Shown piece after piece: positions 28,704-37,330 of a stretch of 60,642 nucleotides of DNA; position 1 is the stretch's first letter; each line of letters begins with the position of its first letter. This DNA comes from Phaeobacter sp. A36a-5a (GTDB taxonomy: Bacteria; Pseudomonadota; Alphaproteobacteria; Rhodobacterales; Rhodobacteraceae): NCBI RefSeq assembly GCF_037911135.1, contig NZ_JBBLYU010000007.1, positions 1 to 60,642 on the forward strand, written 5' to 3'. The position numbers and the translations under genes were made by a program. The notes beneath the pieces were generated by a model. The model was not told the origin of the DNA and searched no databases. It saw only the letters and a list, made by a program, of their open reading frames with translations.

Positions 28704-29515
28704 ACAAGGTAACCCATGAAAGCCTCACCCAGGGGCCACCCGCACCGGTCGCGCCAACCGCGGCCTCGATCGGCGCCGCAGCCCTGGCCGCCCAGGACCG
28801 CCGCGCGGCAGACCCCACCACAGGATCGACCACGGATGCGACCAGAAACACTGGCAAGGCCAAGTCGGCAGCCGGATCAGAAACCGCAGCCGAGCCGGCA
28901 TCAGATATCGAGATGGAGAGCACCACGGATCAGACCACGCAGAACACCGACAAGCCGCGCCCCGACGGGGAGCCGGCCCATGCAGAAGCCACATCGGAGG
29001 CCGCCGCCCACAGGCTCGCCCCGGCGGATCTGGACCAGCTGGCCGCCCATCTGCGCGGCGGCCCCCAGCCTCTGGCCGGGCGCGGCGATCTCATCGAGCT
29101 GCACAAGCGGATCACGGCGATGTTCGCCACCCTCAACGACGGGCTGGGTGAGATCTACACCCGGAAGGCCGAGGCGGATCGCAAGGCGCTGAGCGCGCGC
29201 ATCGACACGCTGGAGGAGGCGGTGAACCGGATGGAAGGGGCGCTGCGGATCGAGCTGGAGCCGGTGCTGCGCAACAGTTTTGCCAGGGTGCTGGCCGACA
29301 GCTCCGCCCACCGCCGCAGCCTGCGGCAGCGGCTGGCACGCGGGCTTGGCCAGGGCGGATATCTTGCGCTGATCCTGGCGCTCGGGCTGGCGGCGGGCAC
29401 GCTCTATCACAGCCGGATTTCCGCCGCTGCCGGCACGGCCTGGAGCGAGGCGCAGATCCATTGGGCCAGCCTTGTCCGTTTTGTTGAAACCACCAGAGAA
29501 GATCCGGGCCAATAA
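28700..29515 (+). CDS. membrane-anchored protein with disordered N-terminus and coiled coil, unknown family
   Basis: I do not recognise this 271-residue protein. Residues 1 to about 105 are rich in Ala, Thr, Pro, Glu and Asp and probably disordered. A charged helical region follows (about 125-190; heptad-like KALSARIDTLEEAVNRMEGAL). One membrane segment (YLALILALGLAAGTLY, about 221-236) lies near the C-terminus, leaving a short tail. It is translationally coupled to the LuxR-type gene (ATGA overlap) and precedes the RTX gene by 405 bases. Possibly a membrane partner of the regulator or of the secretion system; that is speculative. Confidence 0.7.
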   Translation: MNKVTHESLTQGPPAPVAPTAASIGAAALAAQDRRAADPTTGSTTDATRNTGKAKSAAGSETAAEPASDIEMESTTDQTTQNTDKPRPDGEPAHAEATSEAAAHRLAPADLDQLAAHLRGGPQPLAGRGDLIELHKRITAMFATLNDGLGEIYTRKAEADRKALSARIDTLEEAVNRMEGALRIELEPVLRNSFARVLADSSAHRRSLRQRLARGLGQGGYLALILALGLAAGTLYHSRISAAAGTAWSEAQIHWASLVRFVETTREDPGQ

Positions 29516-29920
29516 GCAGGGAGACGGCCTGGCGATATCTGCAAATAATAGACTCTAACAAAGGATAAAGAGTCTTTCTCTTTCGGGGGTGCGACATCCC
29601 TCCGGGCCGGACTGCTGTCCCAAATCCCCGGCCCGGAAAAGATGCGTCGGACGGCTTTGGTGCCTGTCCCACATATCTCGCAGAAGAGCCCGCCGGGCAT
29701 CTGATGCCGCACCCCCGGAAATCGACAATTTGAGGAAAATTTGTCCCCATTTGGGGGCATCCACCCCACCCGATTTGCGATGCAATCACCATCAGAGACC
29801 CAAGCGGTCTTTTGGTACTGGTCAGGTCCCACACCCAATTTCCCCTGGCCAGATTTCTAAAGGGGGTCGCGTCGGGGGGCGCATCACACTCCCGGTATAT
29901 TAATTAGGAGGATGTTTAAG
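29516..29920. promoter_or_regulatory. leader region of the RTX gene
   Basis: No gene is supported in these 405 bases. They contain AT-richer patches around 29540-29575 and 29895-29905. A strong AGGAGG ribosome-binding site lies at 29906-29911. That site touches ATG 29912 but is ideally placed 9 bases before ATG 29921, which decides the start. A long leader before an abundant secreted protein is common, but no specific promoter was identified. Confidence 0.5.
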
Positions 29921-32245
29921 ATGGGTAGACCAGACGAAGGCTCACCATGGGAAGAGTGTAATCCAGACTGCGAGATCATCTTTGACGAGGACAATAAATT
30001 CAGTCCCAATTACAATGATGGCACCACGGAACGTGGCGGTCGCGATGGCAATGTCATCAATCTGAACGACCATGATGCCGGCGACAACGCCGCAGCTGGC
30101 GGCGGCAATGATGCGGTCTATGGCAACGAGCGCAACAACCGGCTCGATGGTCAGTCCGGCCAGGACTATATCGAAGGCCGCGGCGGCAATGACGCCATCA
30201 ATGGTGATGGTGGCAATGATACCCTTTACGGGGGCAATGGCACCAACGCGACCCGCGACGGCAACGACTGGATCGATGGCGGCGATGGCTGCGATTACAT
30301 CGATGGCGAAAACGGCAATGACTCGCTGCTGGGCGGCAAGGATCAGGATACGGTCTTTGGCGGCAATGGCGACGACCAGATCTTTGGGGATGAAGGCGGC
30401 AAGGGCGATGGCTCCGGCGACGCCGGCGATTACCTCTATGGGGATCTGGGCGACGACTGCATGGACGGCGAAGGCGGCGACGACTGCATGTGGGGTGACC
30501 GCGGCGGCCGCGCTGGCGAATCCATCTATGACGGCGACGACACCATGTATGGCCGCGGCGGCAATGACCGGATGAACGGTCAGGGCGGCGACGACCGTAT
30601 GGCCGGTGGTCTGGGCGACGACCTGGTGATTGGCGGCTCCGGCGATGACGAGATGTTCGGCGACGAACGTCAGTCCCAGGGCGACGATCTCGACTTTGGC
30701 TCTGACAGCGGTCCGGTTGGCAAAGGCCCCAATGAAGACGGCAATGACTGCATGCTAGGTGGCGATGGCCATGACACCATGGATGGTCAGGGTGGCATGG
30801 ACACCATGTTCGGCGAAACCGGCGACGATCTGATGCAGGGCGGCCGCGGCCGTGACCTGATGGATGGTGGCGAAGGCCGTGACGACGTCAATGGCGATGC
30901 CGGCAAGGACACTCTCCGCGGCGGCAGCAACAATGACGTGCTCGAAGGTGGTGCCCAGGGCGATTTGATCTTTGGTGACCATGCCCGGGTCAAGGGCTAT
31001 GGCGACATCGATTGGGATTGCTGCGACGACGACCCCAAAACATCGGTCGAGGCCTCAGCGCATACCAGCGATGAAACCGATCTGCGTCCCGTCGACTGCC
31101 CGGACTGCTACACACCGCAGGACGGTGGCGATGCCGGCAATGACCGCATCCGCGGTGGCTCCGGCCATGACACCATGTTCGGCGAAGAGGGCAATGACGT
31201 CATCATCGGCGGCCGTGGTTTCGACCTCGGATATGGGGGTATCGGCCGGGATCGTCTTTATGGCAACCAGGGCAATGACACCCTCTATGGCAACGAAGGC
31301 GACGACTGCGTCCACGGCAATGTCGGCGACGACGTGCTGTTCGGCAACTCCGGCAACGACACCGTCAAAGGCGGCGATGGCGATGACCTGATCTACGGCA
31401 ACAATCAGGCCGATACGCTCTATGGTGATGCCGGCAATGACACTATGTATGGCGGTCATGGCAATGACCTGATGCATGGCGGCACCGGCAATGACGTCAT
31501 GAGCGGCGGCGACGGCGAAGACACCGTCAACGGCGATGATGGCGACGATCTGCTGATGGGTGACAACCGTGCCGACGAACTGAACGGCGGCGACGGCGAT
31601 GACGTCCTTCTGGGCGGCAACGGTGGCGATGACCTGAACGGCGACAATGGCAACGACTGCCTCTATGGCGAAGTTGGCAATGACGATCTGGACGGTGGCC
31701 GTGGCCATGACTTCCTGGATGGCGGTGAAGGCAATGACACCCTCTACGGCGGCGACGGCAACTTCAACGACTACCTGAAAGGTGGCGCGGGAGATGACGA
31801 TCTGACCGGTGGCAACGGCAAGGATGTCTTCATCATCGACCTGACCTGGGACGGGGCTTCCTTCAGCTCCGGCGATGGCATCGACTGCATCAATGACTTT
31901 GACATTGATGAGGACCACGATGTGCTGGCCTTCCGCGTCACCAATATCGACGCTGGTGCAGGCACCTCGTCAGAGGCGGCCTTTGGCGCCCTGAATGGCG
32001 TGGCCAGTGTTTCGGATGATGGCACCGACACCACCATTTCTGTTGGTGGCGCCACCGTGGTCATCAAGGGTCTGACCAATGCCAATGGCTACACCTCCCT
32101 GGGACAGGACGCCCTGCCCTCTGGCGGTGTTGGCATCAATGCGGTCGGCACCGGCGACGCCGGCAGCTACGAGCCGATCCGGGTCGTGGCCAGCGATGAC
32201 GGCTTTGATGACAGCTATGACAACATCTGGGGTCATACGCTCTGA
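29921..32245 (+). CDS. large cysteine-containing RTX (haemolysin-type calcium-binding) protein
   Basis: This 774-residue secreted protein is built almost wholly of GGxGxDxxx-type nonapeptides from about residue 35 to 630. An uninterrupted beta-rich C-terminal region of about 140 residues (from DLTWDGASFSSGDGID) would hold the type I secretion signal. There is no N-terminal signal peptide. Calcium would fold the repeats outside the cell. Thirteen cysteines are spread through it, several inside repeats (DDCMDG, NDCMLGG, NDCLYG) and as DWDCCDDD and DCPDC near residue 390; RTX proteins normally avoid Cys. The exporter genes follow directly. Likely role: surface or matrix protein in attachment. 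Confidence 0.93.
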   Translation: MGRPDEGSPWEECNPDCEIIFDEDNKFSPNYNDGTTERGGRDGNVINLNDHDAGDNAAAGGGNDAVYGNERNNRLDGQSGQDYIEGRGGNDAINGDGGNDTLYGGNGTNATRDGNDWIDGGDGCDYIDGENGNDSLLGGKDQDTVFGGNGDDQIFGDEGGKGDGSGDAGDYLYGDLGDDCMDGEGGDDCMWGDRGGRAGESIYDGDDTMYGRGGNDRMNGQGGDDRMAGGLGDDLVIGGSGDDEMFGDERQSQGDDLDFGSDSGPVGKGPNEDGNDCMLGGDGHDTMDGQGGMDTMFGETGDDLMQGGRGRDLMDGGEGRDDVNGDAGKDTLRGGSNNDVLEGGAQGDLIFGDHARVKGYGDIDWDCCDDDPKTSVEASAHTSDETDLRPVDCPDCYTPQDGGDAGNDRIRGGSGHDTMFGEEGNDVIIGGRGFDLGYGGIGRDRLYGNQGNDTLYGNEGDDCVHGNVGDDVLFGNSGNDTVKGGDGDDLIYGNNQADTLYGDAGNDTMYGGHGNDLMHGGTGNDVMSGGDGEDTVNGDDGDDLLMGDNRADELNGGDGDDVLLGGNGGDDLNGDNGNDCLYGEVGNDDLDGGRGHDFLDGGEGNDTLYGGDGNFNDYLKGGAGDDDLTGGNGKDVFIIDLTWDGASFSSGDGIDCINDFDIDEDHDVLAFRVTNIDAGAGTSSEAAFGALNGVASVSDDGTDTTISVGGATVVIKGLTNANGYTSLGQDALPSGGVGINAVGTGDAGSYEPIRVVASDDGFDDSYDNIWGHTL

Positions 32246-32263
32246 GCCATAAGGAATGATCCT

Positions 32264-32287
32264 CCCGGGTGGCGGCCGCCACCCGGG
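32264..32287 (+). other. hairpin between RTX gene and its exporter genes
   Basis: CCCGGGTGGC and GCCACCCGGG form a perfect 10-bp stem around GGCC, 18 bases after the RTX stop. GGGTCTAG rather than a U-run follows. It may stabilise the RTX mRNA 3' end and let only some transcripts continue into the ABC/HlyD genes. Confidence 0.65.
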
Positions 32288-32407
32288 GGGGTCTAGCCCT
32301 GGTTCAGGACAGCGATTTGGTCCCCGGCCAAGGATTGCCACCTTGGACCAGGGCGCTGATCTGCCAGCTTCAGAAACTTCACATCGTGCAACCGGGGGGT
32401 CACGGGT

Positions 32408-34174
32408 ATGAAGACGAAACGGGTCTTTGACGGACAGCGGGGTGTTATCACCTCAATTTTTGTAGCGAGTATCTTTGTTAACCTGCTTGTCCTGACAGCG
32501 CCGCTGTACATGTTGCAACTGTTTGCCCGGGTCATGGCTTCGGGCAGCATGCCAACCTTGATTGCTTTGACCACCGGCGCGGCAATCGCGCTGGTGTTCT
32601 TCTTTCTCTTTGATGTCATTCGCCAGCGCCTCGTCGCCCGCCTCGGCTCGCGGCTGGAGGCCCGGCTGAGCCCGGTTGTCCTGCAAGGGATGATCAGCGG
32701 CAACCTGCCCGCGCCTCTGCGCACGGCGGAACCGATCCGCGACATTCAGGATCTGCGCGGCTTTGTCACCAGCCCGGTGTTCATTGCGCTCCTGGACGCG
32801 CCCTGGTCGCTGCTGTTCATCGGGCTGATCTTTCTGTTCAGCCCGGTCCTGGGGCTGGTCTCGGTGGTGGGTCTGCTGATCCTGCTGGGGCTTGGCGTGC
32901 TGAGCGAGGTCTTTGCCCGCGCGCCCGGCAAGACCTCCGAGGAGGCCGCCCGCGAAACCAATGCCGCGGTTGAGGAGATGATGGTCAATGCCGAGATCAT
33001 CCACGCCATGGGCAAGACCTCTGCCCAGATCGGCCGCTGGCGGGGGCGCGCCTTTACCGCCATTCTCTTTGGCACATTGGTCACCGACCGGGTGGCGCTG
33101 ATGACCTCGCTGGCCAAGGCCACCCGCATGGGTCTGCAGATCGCCGTGCTTGGCGTGGGCGTGGTGCTGGTGATCAACAACCAGCTGACGCCGGGGCTGA
33201 TGATTGCCTCCTCGATCCTGCTGGGCCGGGCCGCCGCCCCGGTGGAGCAATCCATCGCCGGCTGGCGTGCCCTGCTCAAGGCCCGCAGCGCCATGGAACG
33301 GCTGAACCTCCTGCTGGCCCATGCCGAAGACACCAGCGACCGGATGGAACTGCCCGACCCCACCGGGCGGCTGTCGGTGGAAAATGCCACCGTGGTGCTG
33401 CCGGGGCGGCAGGATCCGCTGCTTCTCGACATCACCCTGTCGCTGCAACCGGGCCATGCGCTGGGGCTGATCGGCCCGTCGGGCGCGGGCAAGACCACAT
33501 TGGCGCGGGCGCTGGTGGGGCTGCAACCGCTGGTGCGGGGCCATGTGCGCATCGATGATGCCGCCCTCACCGATTGGGACCCCGAACAGATCGGCCGCCA
33601 TATCGGCTTTCTGCCGCAGCAGGTGGAATTGTTCCGCGGCACCGTGGCCGAGAATATCGCCATGATGGATCCGACATCGAAACCCTCCGATGTGGTGGCC
33701 GCCGCCAAACTGGCCCGCGTGCATGAGCTGATCCTGGCCCTGCCCGGCGGCTATAACGCCGAAGTCGGCCCGCGCGGCGGGTTCCTCTCCGCAGGGCAGC
33801 GACAGCGGATTGGTCTGGCCCGCGCCTTCTTTGGCGATCGCAAGCTGATCGTGCTGGATGAGCCCAATGCCAATCTCGACCCCGAAGGCGAAGAGGCCCT
33901 GGCCGCCGCCATCGAGGAGGTCTGCACCCGTGGTGCCATCGTGGTGGTGGTGACGCATCGGCTCAACCTGTTGCGGCGGGTCAGCCATGCCGCCCTGATA
34001 CAGGAAGGGCGGATTGCCCGCTTTGGCGAGGCCCGTCAGATCATCGAAGCCGCCGCCCAGCCGATGAGCCGGGCCCAGAGCGATCCCAAGGTGACCAATC
34101 TCGCACCGCGCCGGGCGGCGGCCCGGACGGACACCGATGCAGAGGCCAGCGCCGCAGAAGGAGCCCAGTCATGA
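32408..34174 (+). CDS. type I secretion system ABC transporter (PrtD family)
   Basis: This 588-residue fused membrane/ATPase protein has an N-terminal membrane domain with about six helices (20-300). The ATPase follows: Walker A GPSGAGKTT (about 357-365), Q-loop FLPQQVELFRGT, signature LSAGQRQRIGLARA, Walker B KLIVLDEPNANLD and VTHRLNLL. It lacks an N-terminal C39 or C39-like domain, as is usual for PrtD/AprD exporters of RTX proteins. It lies 162 bases after the RTX gene and overlaps the HlyD-type gene by four bases. It would pair with a TolC-type channel encoded elsewhere. Confidence 0.95.
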   Translation: MKTKRVFDGQRGVITSIFVASIFVNLLVLTAPLYMLQLFARVMASGSMPTLIALTTGAAIALVFFFLFDVIRQRLVARLGSRLEARLSPVVLQGMISGNLPAPLRTAEPIRDIQDLRGFVTSPVFIALLDAPWSLLFIGLIFLFSPVLGLVSVVGLLILLGLGVLSEVFARAPGKTSEEAARETNAAVEEMMVNAEIIHAMGKTSAQIGRWRGRAFTAILFGTLVTDRVALMTSLAKATRMGLQIAVLGVGVVLVINNQLTPGLMIASSILLGRAAAPVEQSIAGWRALLKARSAMERLNLLLAHAEDTSDRMELPDPTGRLSVENATVVLPGRQDPLLLDITLSLQPGHALGLIGPSGAGKTTLARALVGLQPLVRGHVRIDDAALTDWDPEQIGRHIGFLPQQVELFRGTVAENIAMMDPTSKPSDVVAAAKLARVHELILALPGGYNAEVGPRGGFLSAGQRQRIGLARAFFGDRKLIVLDEPNANLDPEGEEALAAAIEEVCTRGAIVVVVTHRLNLLRRVSHAALIQEGRIARFGEARQIIEAAAQPMSRAQSDPKVTNLAPRRAAARTDTDAEASAAEGAQS

Positions 34175-35574
34175 GCCGCAGCAACAGCCGGGAGCTGGCC
34201 CCGCGCGCCGCCAGCGAGATTGAAATAAACCGGGGCTTTCAGGACCTGATGCCCGATGGCTTCACCCTGCCCCGCACCCCGCCAACCCGCGTGCGCCAAT
34301 TGGTGCTGTGGATGCTGGTCTGCGGCTTTGGCCTGTTTGGCGGTTTGGTGTTCTGGGCGACCAGGGCCGAGCTGACCAGCGCCGTGGTCGCCCCCGGGGA
34401 ATTCACCGTGGATGGCGACCGGCTCAGCGTGCAGCATCTGGAGGGCGGCATCGTCCGCGAGATCAATGTGACCGAGGGCGATATGGTTGCCGAGGGCGAT
34501 GTGATCGCGGTGCTGGACGGGCGCCGGATGCGCGCCAACCGCGCCATCCTGACCAGCCAGATGGCCAGTCTTCTGGCCCAGCAGGCGCGGCTTCAGGCGG
34601 AGCTGGCCCAGGCTGATCAGATCGAGATCCCGGCCGAGCTGGACCAGCTGATTGCCGAGGATCCAGAGCTGGTCTCGCTGTTTGAGGTGCAGCGCGATGT
34701 CTTCGCCAGCAACCGCGCCTTGTATGAAGGTCAGGTGCAGATCCTGCGCGACCGGATTGCCCAGCTGGGCAAACAGCTCATCGGGCGGCAGGCGCGGCTG
34801 ACCGCGGTCGAGGATCAGCTGACCCTGATCAGGGGCGAGGTCGCCGATCTGCACAAGCTCTATGAAAAAGGCCTGGTTCCCAAGACCCGGCTCAGCGACC
34901 GGCTGTTGCAGGAAACCGGGCTGATGGGCACGTTTGGCGCGCTGGAAAGCGACAGCGAAAACCTTCAGGAGCGTGTCGCCGAAACCGAGGAGCGCATTCT
35001 GCAGGTGCACCGCGACACGGTGAACCGGATCTCCAGCGAAACCCAGCTGGTGCAGGAGCGTATTCTGGACCTGCGCCAGCGGCTGGATGCGGCGGAGGAT
35101 GTGATCGAACGCCAGACCATCCGCGCGCCGCAGGCCGGCCGGGTGGTGGAGCTCTCCATCAATACGCTGGGCCAGGTGCTGAACCCGGGCCAGAATGTGC
35201 TGGAGCTGGTGCCCTCGGGCAGCGATCTGATTGTCGTGACCCGCGTCTCGCCCACCGATATCGACGAGGTGGTGACCGGTGGCCGGGCCCGCGTGCAGCT
35301 CACCGCCTATAGTTTCCGCTCCACCCCGCCGGTCCGGGGCGAGGTGGTGATGGTGGCGGCTGACAGCATTGCCGATCTCAACAGCGGCATTCCCTATTAC
35401 CGCGTTCACATCCGCATTCCGCCCGAAGAGCTGGCGGCGCTGCCCAACGTCAAGACCCTGCCCGGCATGCCGGCCCAGGCGATGATCGAAACCGGGCGGC
35501 AGACCTTGGCGGATTACCTGCTCAGCCCGGTGCTGCGCAGCATGTCGAACGCGTTGAGAGAGGGGAATGGCTGA
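34171..35574 (+). CDS. type I secretion periplasmic adaptor (HlyD/PrtE family)
   Basis: This 467-residue adaptor has one N-terminal membrane helix (about residues 46-66). A split lipoyl domain follows (LEGGIVREINVTEGDMVAEGDVI, and later APQAGRVVELSINTLGQVL), then a long alpha-hairpin coiled coil (about 125-310) and a C-terminal beta-barrel (ARVQLTAYSFRSTPPVRGEV). It bridges the ABC transporter to the outer-membrane channel. It is coupled to the ABC gene by an ATGA overlap and followed by a strong terminator. Confidence 0.95.
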   Translation: MSRSNSRELAPRAASEIEINRGFQDLMPDGFTLPRTPPTRVRQLVLWMLVCGFGLFGGLVFWATRAELTSAVVAPGEFTVDGDRLSVQHLEGGIVREINVTEGDMVAEGDVIAVLDGRRMRANRAILTSQMASLLAQQARLQAELAQADQIEIPAELDQLIAEDPELVSLFEVQRDVFASNRALYEGQVQILRDRIAQLGKQLIGRQARLTAVEDQLTLIRGEVADLHKLYEKGLVPKTRLSDRLLQETGLMGTFGALESDSENLQERVAETEERILQVHRDTVNRISSETQLVQERILDLRQRLDAAEDVIERQTIRAPQAGRVVELSINTLGQVLNPGQNVLELVPSGSDLIVVTRVSPTDIDEVVTGGRARVQLTAYSFRSTPPVRGEVVMVAADSIADLNSGIPYYRVHIRIPPEELAALPNVKTLPGMPAQAMIETGRQTLADYLLSPVLRSMSNALREGNG

Positions 35575-35644
35575 TCAGGGATGCGCGGCCGGTAAGACGT
35601 CTGGCGTTTCATACCTGGGGGGGACCTGATCAGACTTCCTTTCG

Positions 35645-35675
35645 CCCGTCCGGCCTCTGGCCGGGCGGGTCTTTA
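35645..35675 (+). terminator. Rho-independent terminator after the RTX secretion operon
   Basis: CCCGTCCGGCC pairs with GGCCGGGCGGG (one G-U pair) around TCT, followed by TCTTTAT. It closes the 29.9-35.6 kb operon. Confidence 0.88.
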
Positions 35676-35711
35676 TCTGGGCAGACCGCCGGCAGGCACC
35701 GCCGTGCAAAT

Positions 35712-35771
35712 TAGGTCCGGTTCGGCCCAAATGTTTCGCACGCGAAACATTTAGACAATAATGCTGACCTA
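35712..35771. repeat. palindromic element, candidate centromere (parS-like) copy 1
   Basis: AAATGTTTCGC and GCGAAACATTT form a perfect palindrome around AC at 35729-35752, nested between TAGGTC (35712) and GACCTA (35766-35771). The TGTTTC...GAAACA core resembles bacterial parS and the palindromes of Rhodobacterales plasmid partition systems. A near-identical copy lies at 41521-41580 in the same orientation. The two bracket rep, par and ugd. Binding by the local ParB is inferred. Confidence 0.75.
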
Positions 35772-35816
35772 TTTTAAAAAGCAAACCCGTCTCTGACACG
35801 GGGCTTTTCCCCTGCC

Positions 35817-36833
35817 CTATTCCGTGGCGCGTTTCTTCACCCAGCCCAGAAAGGCCGCATCGGGGCGGCGCAGCCGCGGCGCGCCGGAACGCACCCACAT
35901 TTCGCGCCAGTCGGCCTCCAGCGCATAGACGTCAATGCCGGGGATCAGGCTGCGGGCCTGTTCCAGCGCGCGCGCACTCAGCACCGGCGGGCGCTGGCTG
36001 TTGTCCAGCACCGCATGTTTCTGGGAAAAGCGGATCAGATCCCCCGGCAACTCTTCCATCGCGTAATCCGGCAGCGGCTGGGCGGTGATCATGTCGCGCA
36101 GCATCTTGCGGAACACCCGGCGCGGGCTGGCGGAGCCGGATTTCTTCAACAGCGTCTCCACCGAGATCTGCCAGCTGTCCTGGCGGCCGCAATGTTTGCG
36201 CGCCAGCTCATAGATGCGCCGCTCCAGCGGTTTGCGGAGACGGAAGTAATCGCGGCTGAGGGTCAGCACCGATTTCGACAGCACCGCGCGATAGATCCAT
36301 TCGCTGAGCGTCACCACCACATTGACCATCCGCCCGCCGCGCGCCTTGCGCACGATCTCCCAGCTCTCGATCAGGCCAAAGCCGCTGGTGACCTCCTGAC
36401 CGCCGGTGACGATATTGGTGGTGATGCGGGTACCCGCCAGCCGCTCGAACGCCTCGCGCAGGCGGCGATAGGCATCGCCCGAGGTCTCGCGGTTGGTCGC
36501 CACCAGCAGATCATGGGCGGTGAGATGCAGCGTGCGGCTGACCTGCCGGCCGGCATTCACCGCCGCCATCAGCTGGCTGATGCAGAAGATCAGGATGTCC
36601 TTGTCATGGATCGTCGCCAGCCCTTTGACCGAGGGCACCACGGTGATCTCCGCACCATTATGTTCATAGTTCAGGATGCGCCGGTCCGGTCTTGTGCCGA
36701 GCGAGAACAGCGGATGCTCCATCGAGGCGAGATCGTTTTTCGGAATCGCATCGAAGATATCGCAGAGAAAGAAATCCCCCCCCTGCGCCGCGCTGCCCCC
36801 TGCGGTCATCTGGCCCGAAATCTGGCCTGCCAT
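35817..36833 (-). CDS. repA: plasmid replication initiator RepA (RPA family)
   Basis: This 338-residue protein matches the RPA-type replication initiators of alphaproteobacterial plasmids: MEHPLFSLGTRPDRRILNYEHNG, VTVVPS-like VPSVKGLATIHDKDILIF, LHLTAHDLLVATNRETSGDAYRRL, and LEWIYRA-like LSEWIYRAVLSKSVLTLSRDYFRLRKPLERRIYELARK, a winged-helix-type DNA-binding region. It would bind the iterons just upstream to start replication. It is divergent from parA, with the candidate origin between them. Roseobacter plasmids with this initiator plus ParA/ParB are known as RepA-type replicons. The upstream ribosome-binding site is weak (GGGACAG), as is usual for tightly limited initiators. Confidence 0.93.
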   Translation of the reverse strand: MAGQISGQMTAGGSAAQGGDFFLCDIFDAIPKNDLASMEHPLFSLGTRPDRRILNYEHNGAEITVVPSVKGLATIHDKDILIFCISQLMAAVNAGRQVSRTLHLTAHDLLVATNRETSGDAYRRLREAFERLAGTRITTNIVTGGQEVTSGFGLIESWEIVRKARGGRMVNVVVTLSEWIYRAVLSKSVLTLSRDYFRLRKPLERRIYELARKHCGRQDSWQISVETLLKKSGSASPRRVFRKMLRDMITAQPLPDYAMEELPGDLIRFSQKHAVLDNSQRPPVLSARALEQARSLIPGIDVYALEADWREMWVRSGAPRLRRPDAAFLGWVKKRATE

Positions 36834-36891
36834 ATTGCTGTCCCGTCTGCTCTGCCCGCCCCCCGCTTATCCGGGCCTTATGGCCTCTTTC

Positions 36892-37108
36892 GGGGTGACT
36901 CGCGTCTTCGTGGTTTTGATTACGCCCACCCTAAAGTTATCCACACCACTTCTCAACGGGGGTTCGGAGTCACCGGTTCGGGGGTTCAGAGTCAGTCTTT
37001 CGGGGTTTCGGAATCGCAGCAGCCCGAAAATCGGCTCCAAACGCCAATGAAAAAAGGGCTTTGCCGCCACTGGTGTTGCGCCTTAACTTATATATAACTC
37101 AATTATAA
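36892..37108. other. candidate replication origin: iterons, DnaA box and AT-rich segment
   Basis: A perfect DnaA box TTATCCACA occupies 36937-36945. Three related repeats follow at 21-22-base spacing, about two helical turns: GGGGTTCGGAGTCA (36959-36972), GGGGTTCAGAGTCA (36981-36994) and GGGGTTTCGGAATCG (37002-37016). A related but partly inverted motif, GGGGTGACTCG, is at 36892-36902. An AT-rich stretch rich in TATA and TTAT lies at 37083-37108. This is the expected layout of an iteron-controlled origin beside repA. Confidence 0.75.
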
Positions 37109-37205
37109 CAGGTAGAAAAAATCGACAGGGCAGAAATTGCCCCGGTCCCGCCCCGGATCCCGCCGGTTTCTTATGCCGCAACCCCCGGATTTGCTTAGAA
37201 AATTC

Positions 37206-37243
37206 AAAACAGATGCGCATATATCTTTCATGTGCGCTGTTTT
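37206..37243. promoter_or_regulatory. imperfect inverted repeat upstream of parA
   Basis: AAAACAGATGCGCAT (37206-37220) faces ATGTGCGCTGTTTT (37230-37243), differing by one inserted and one changed base. It lies about 90 bases before the parA start in a locally AT-rich region. Plasmid ParA proteins with N-terminal DNA-binding regions often repress their own operon, so this is a candidate operator. Confidence 0.5.
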
Positions 37244-37330
37244 ATGCTATCATCTCCAAAAGGTCGCACATCAAACAGGGAGCCCTATAGGATCCCTGCA
37301 CCGGCGGACCCAGGCAGAGGCGTGAGAGCA

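Noticed and set aside
30000-31850. Many short spaced repeats that could look like a CRISPR or satellite array
   Set aside because: The periodicity is 27 bases and codes in frame for RTX nonapeptides; there are no unique spacers or exact repeats.
31055-31918. Minus-strand 287-codon frame within the RTX gene
   Set aside because: Its Ile/Val/Ala pattern simply mirrors the repeats of the RTX gene; no start context.
37083-37108. CtrA-like site TTAA-N7-ATAA beside the origin
   Set aside because: It deviates from the consensus and lies in a generally AT-rich origin segment, so chance is the simpler explanation.
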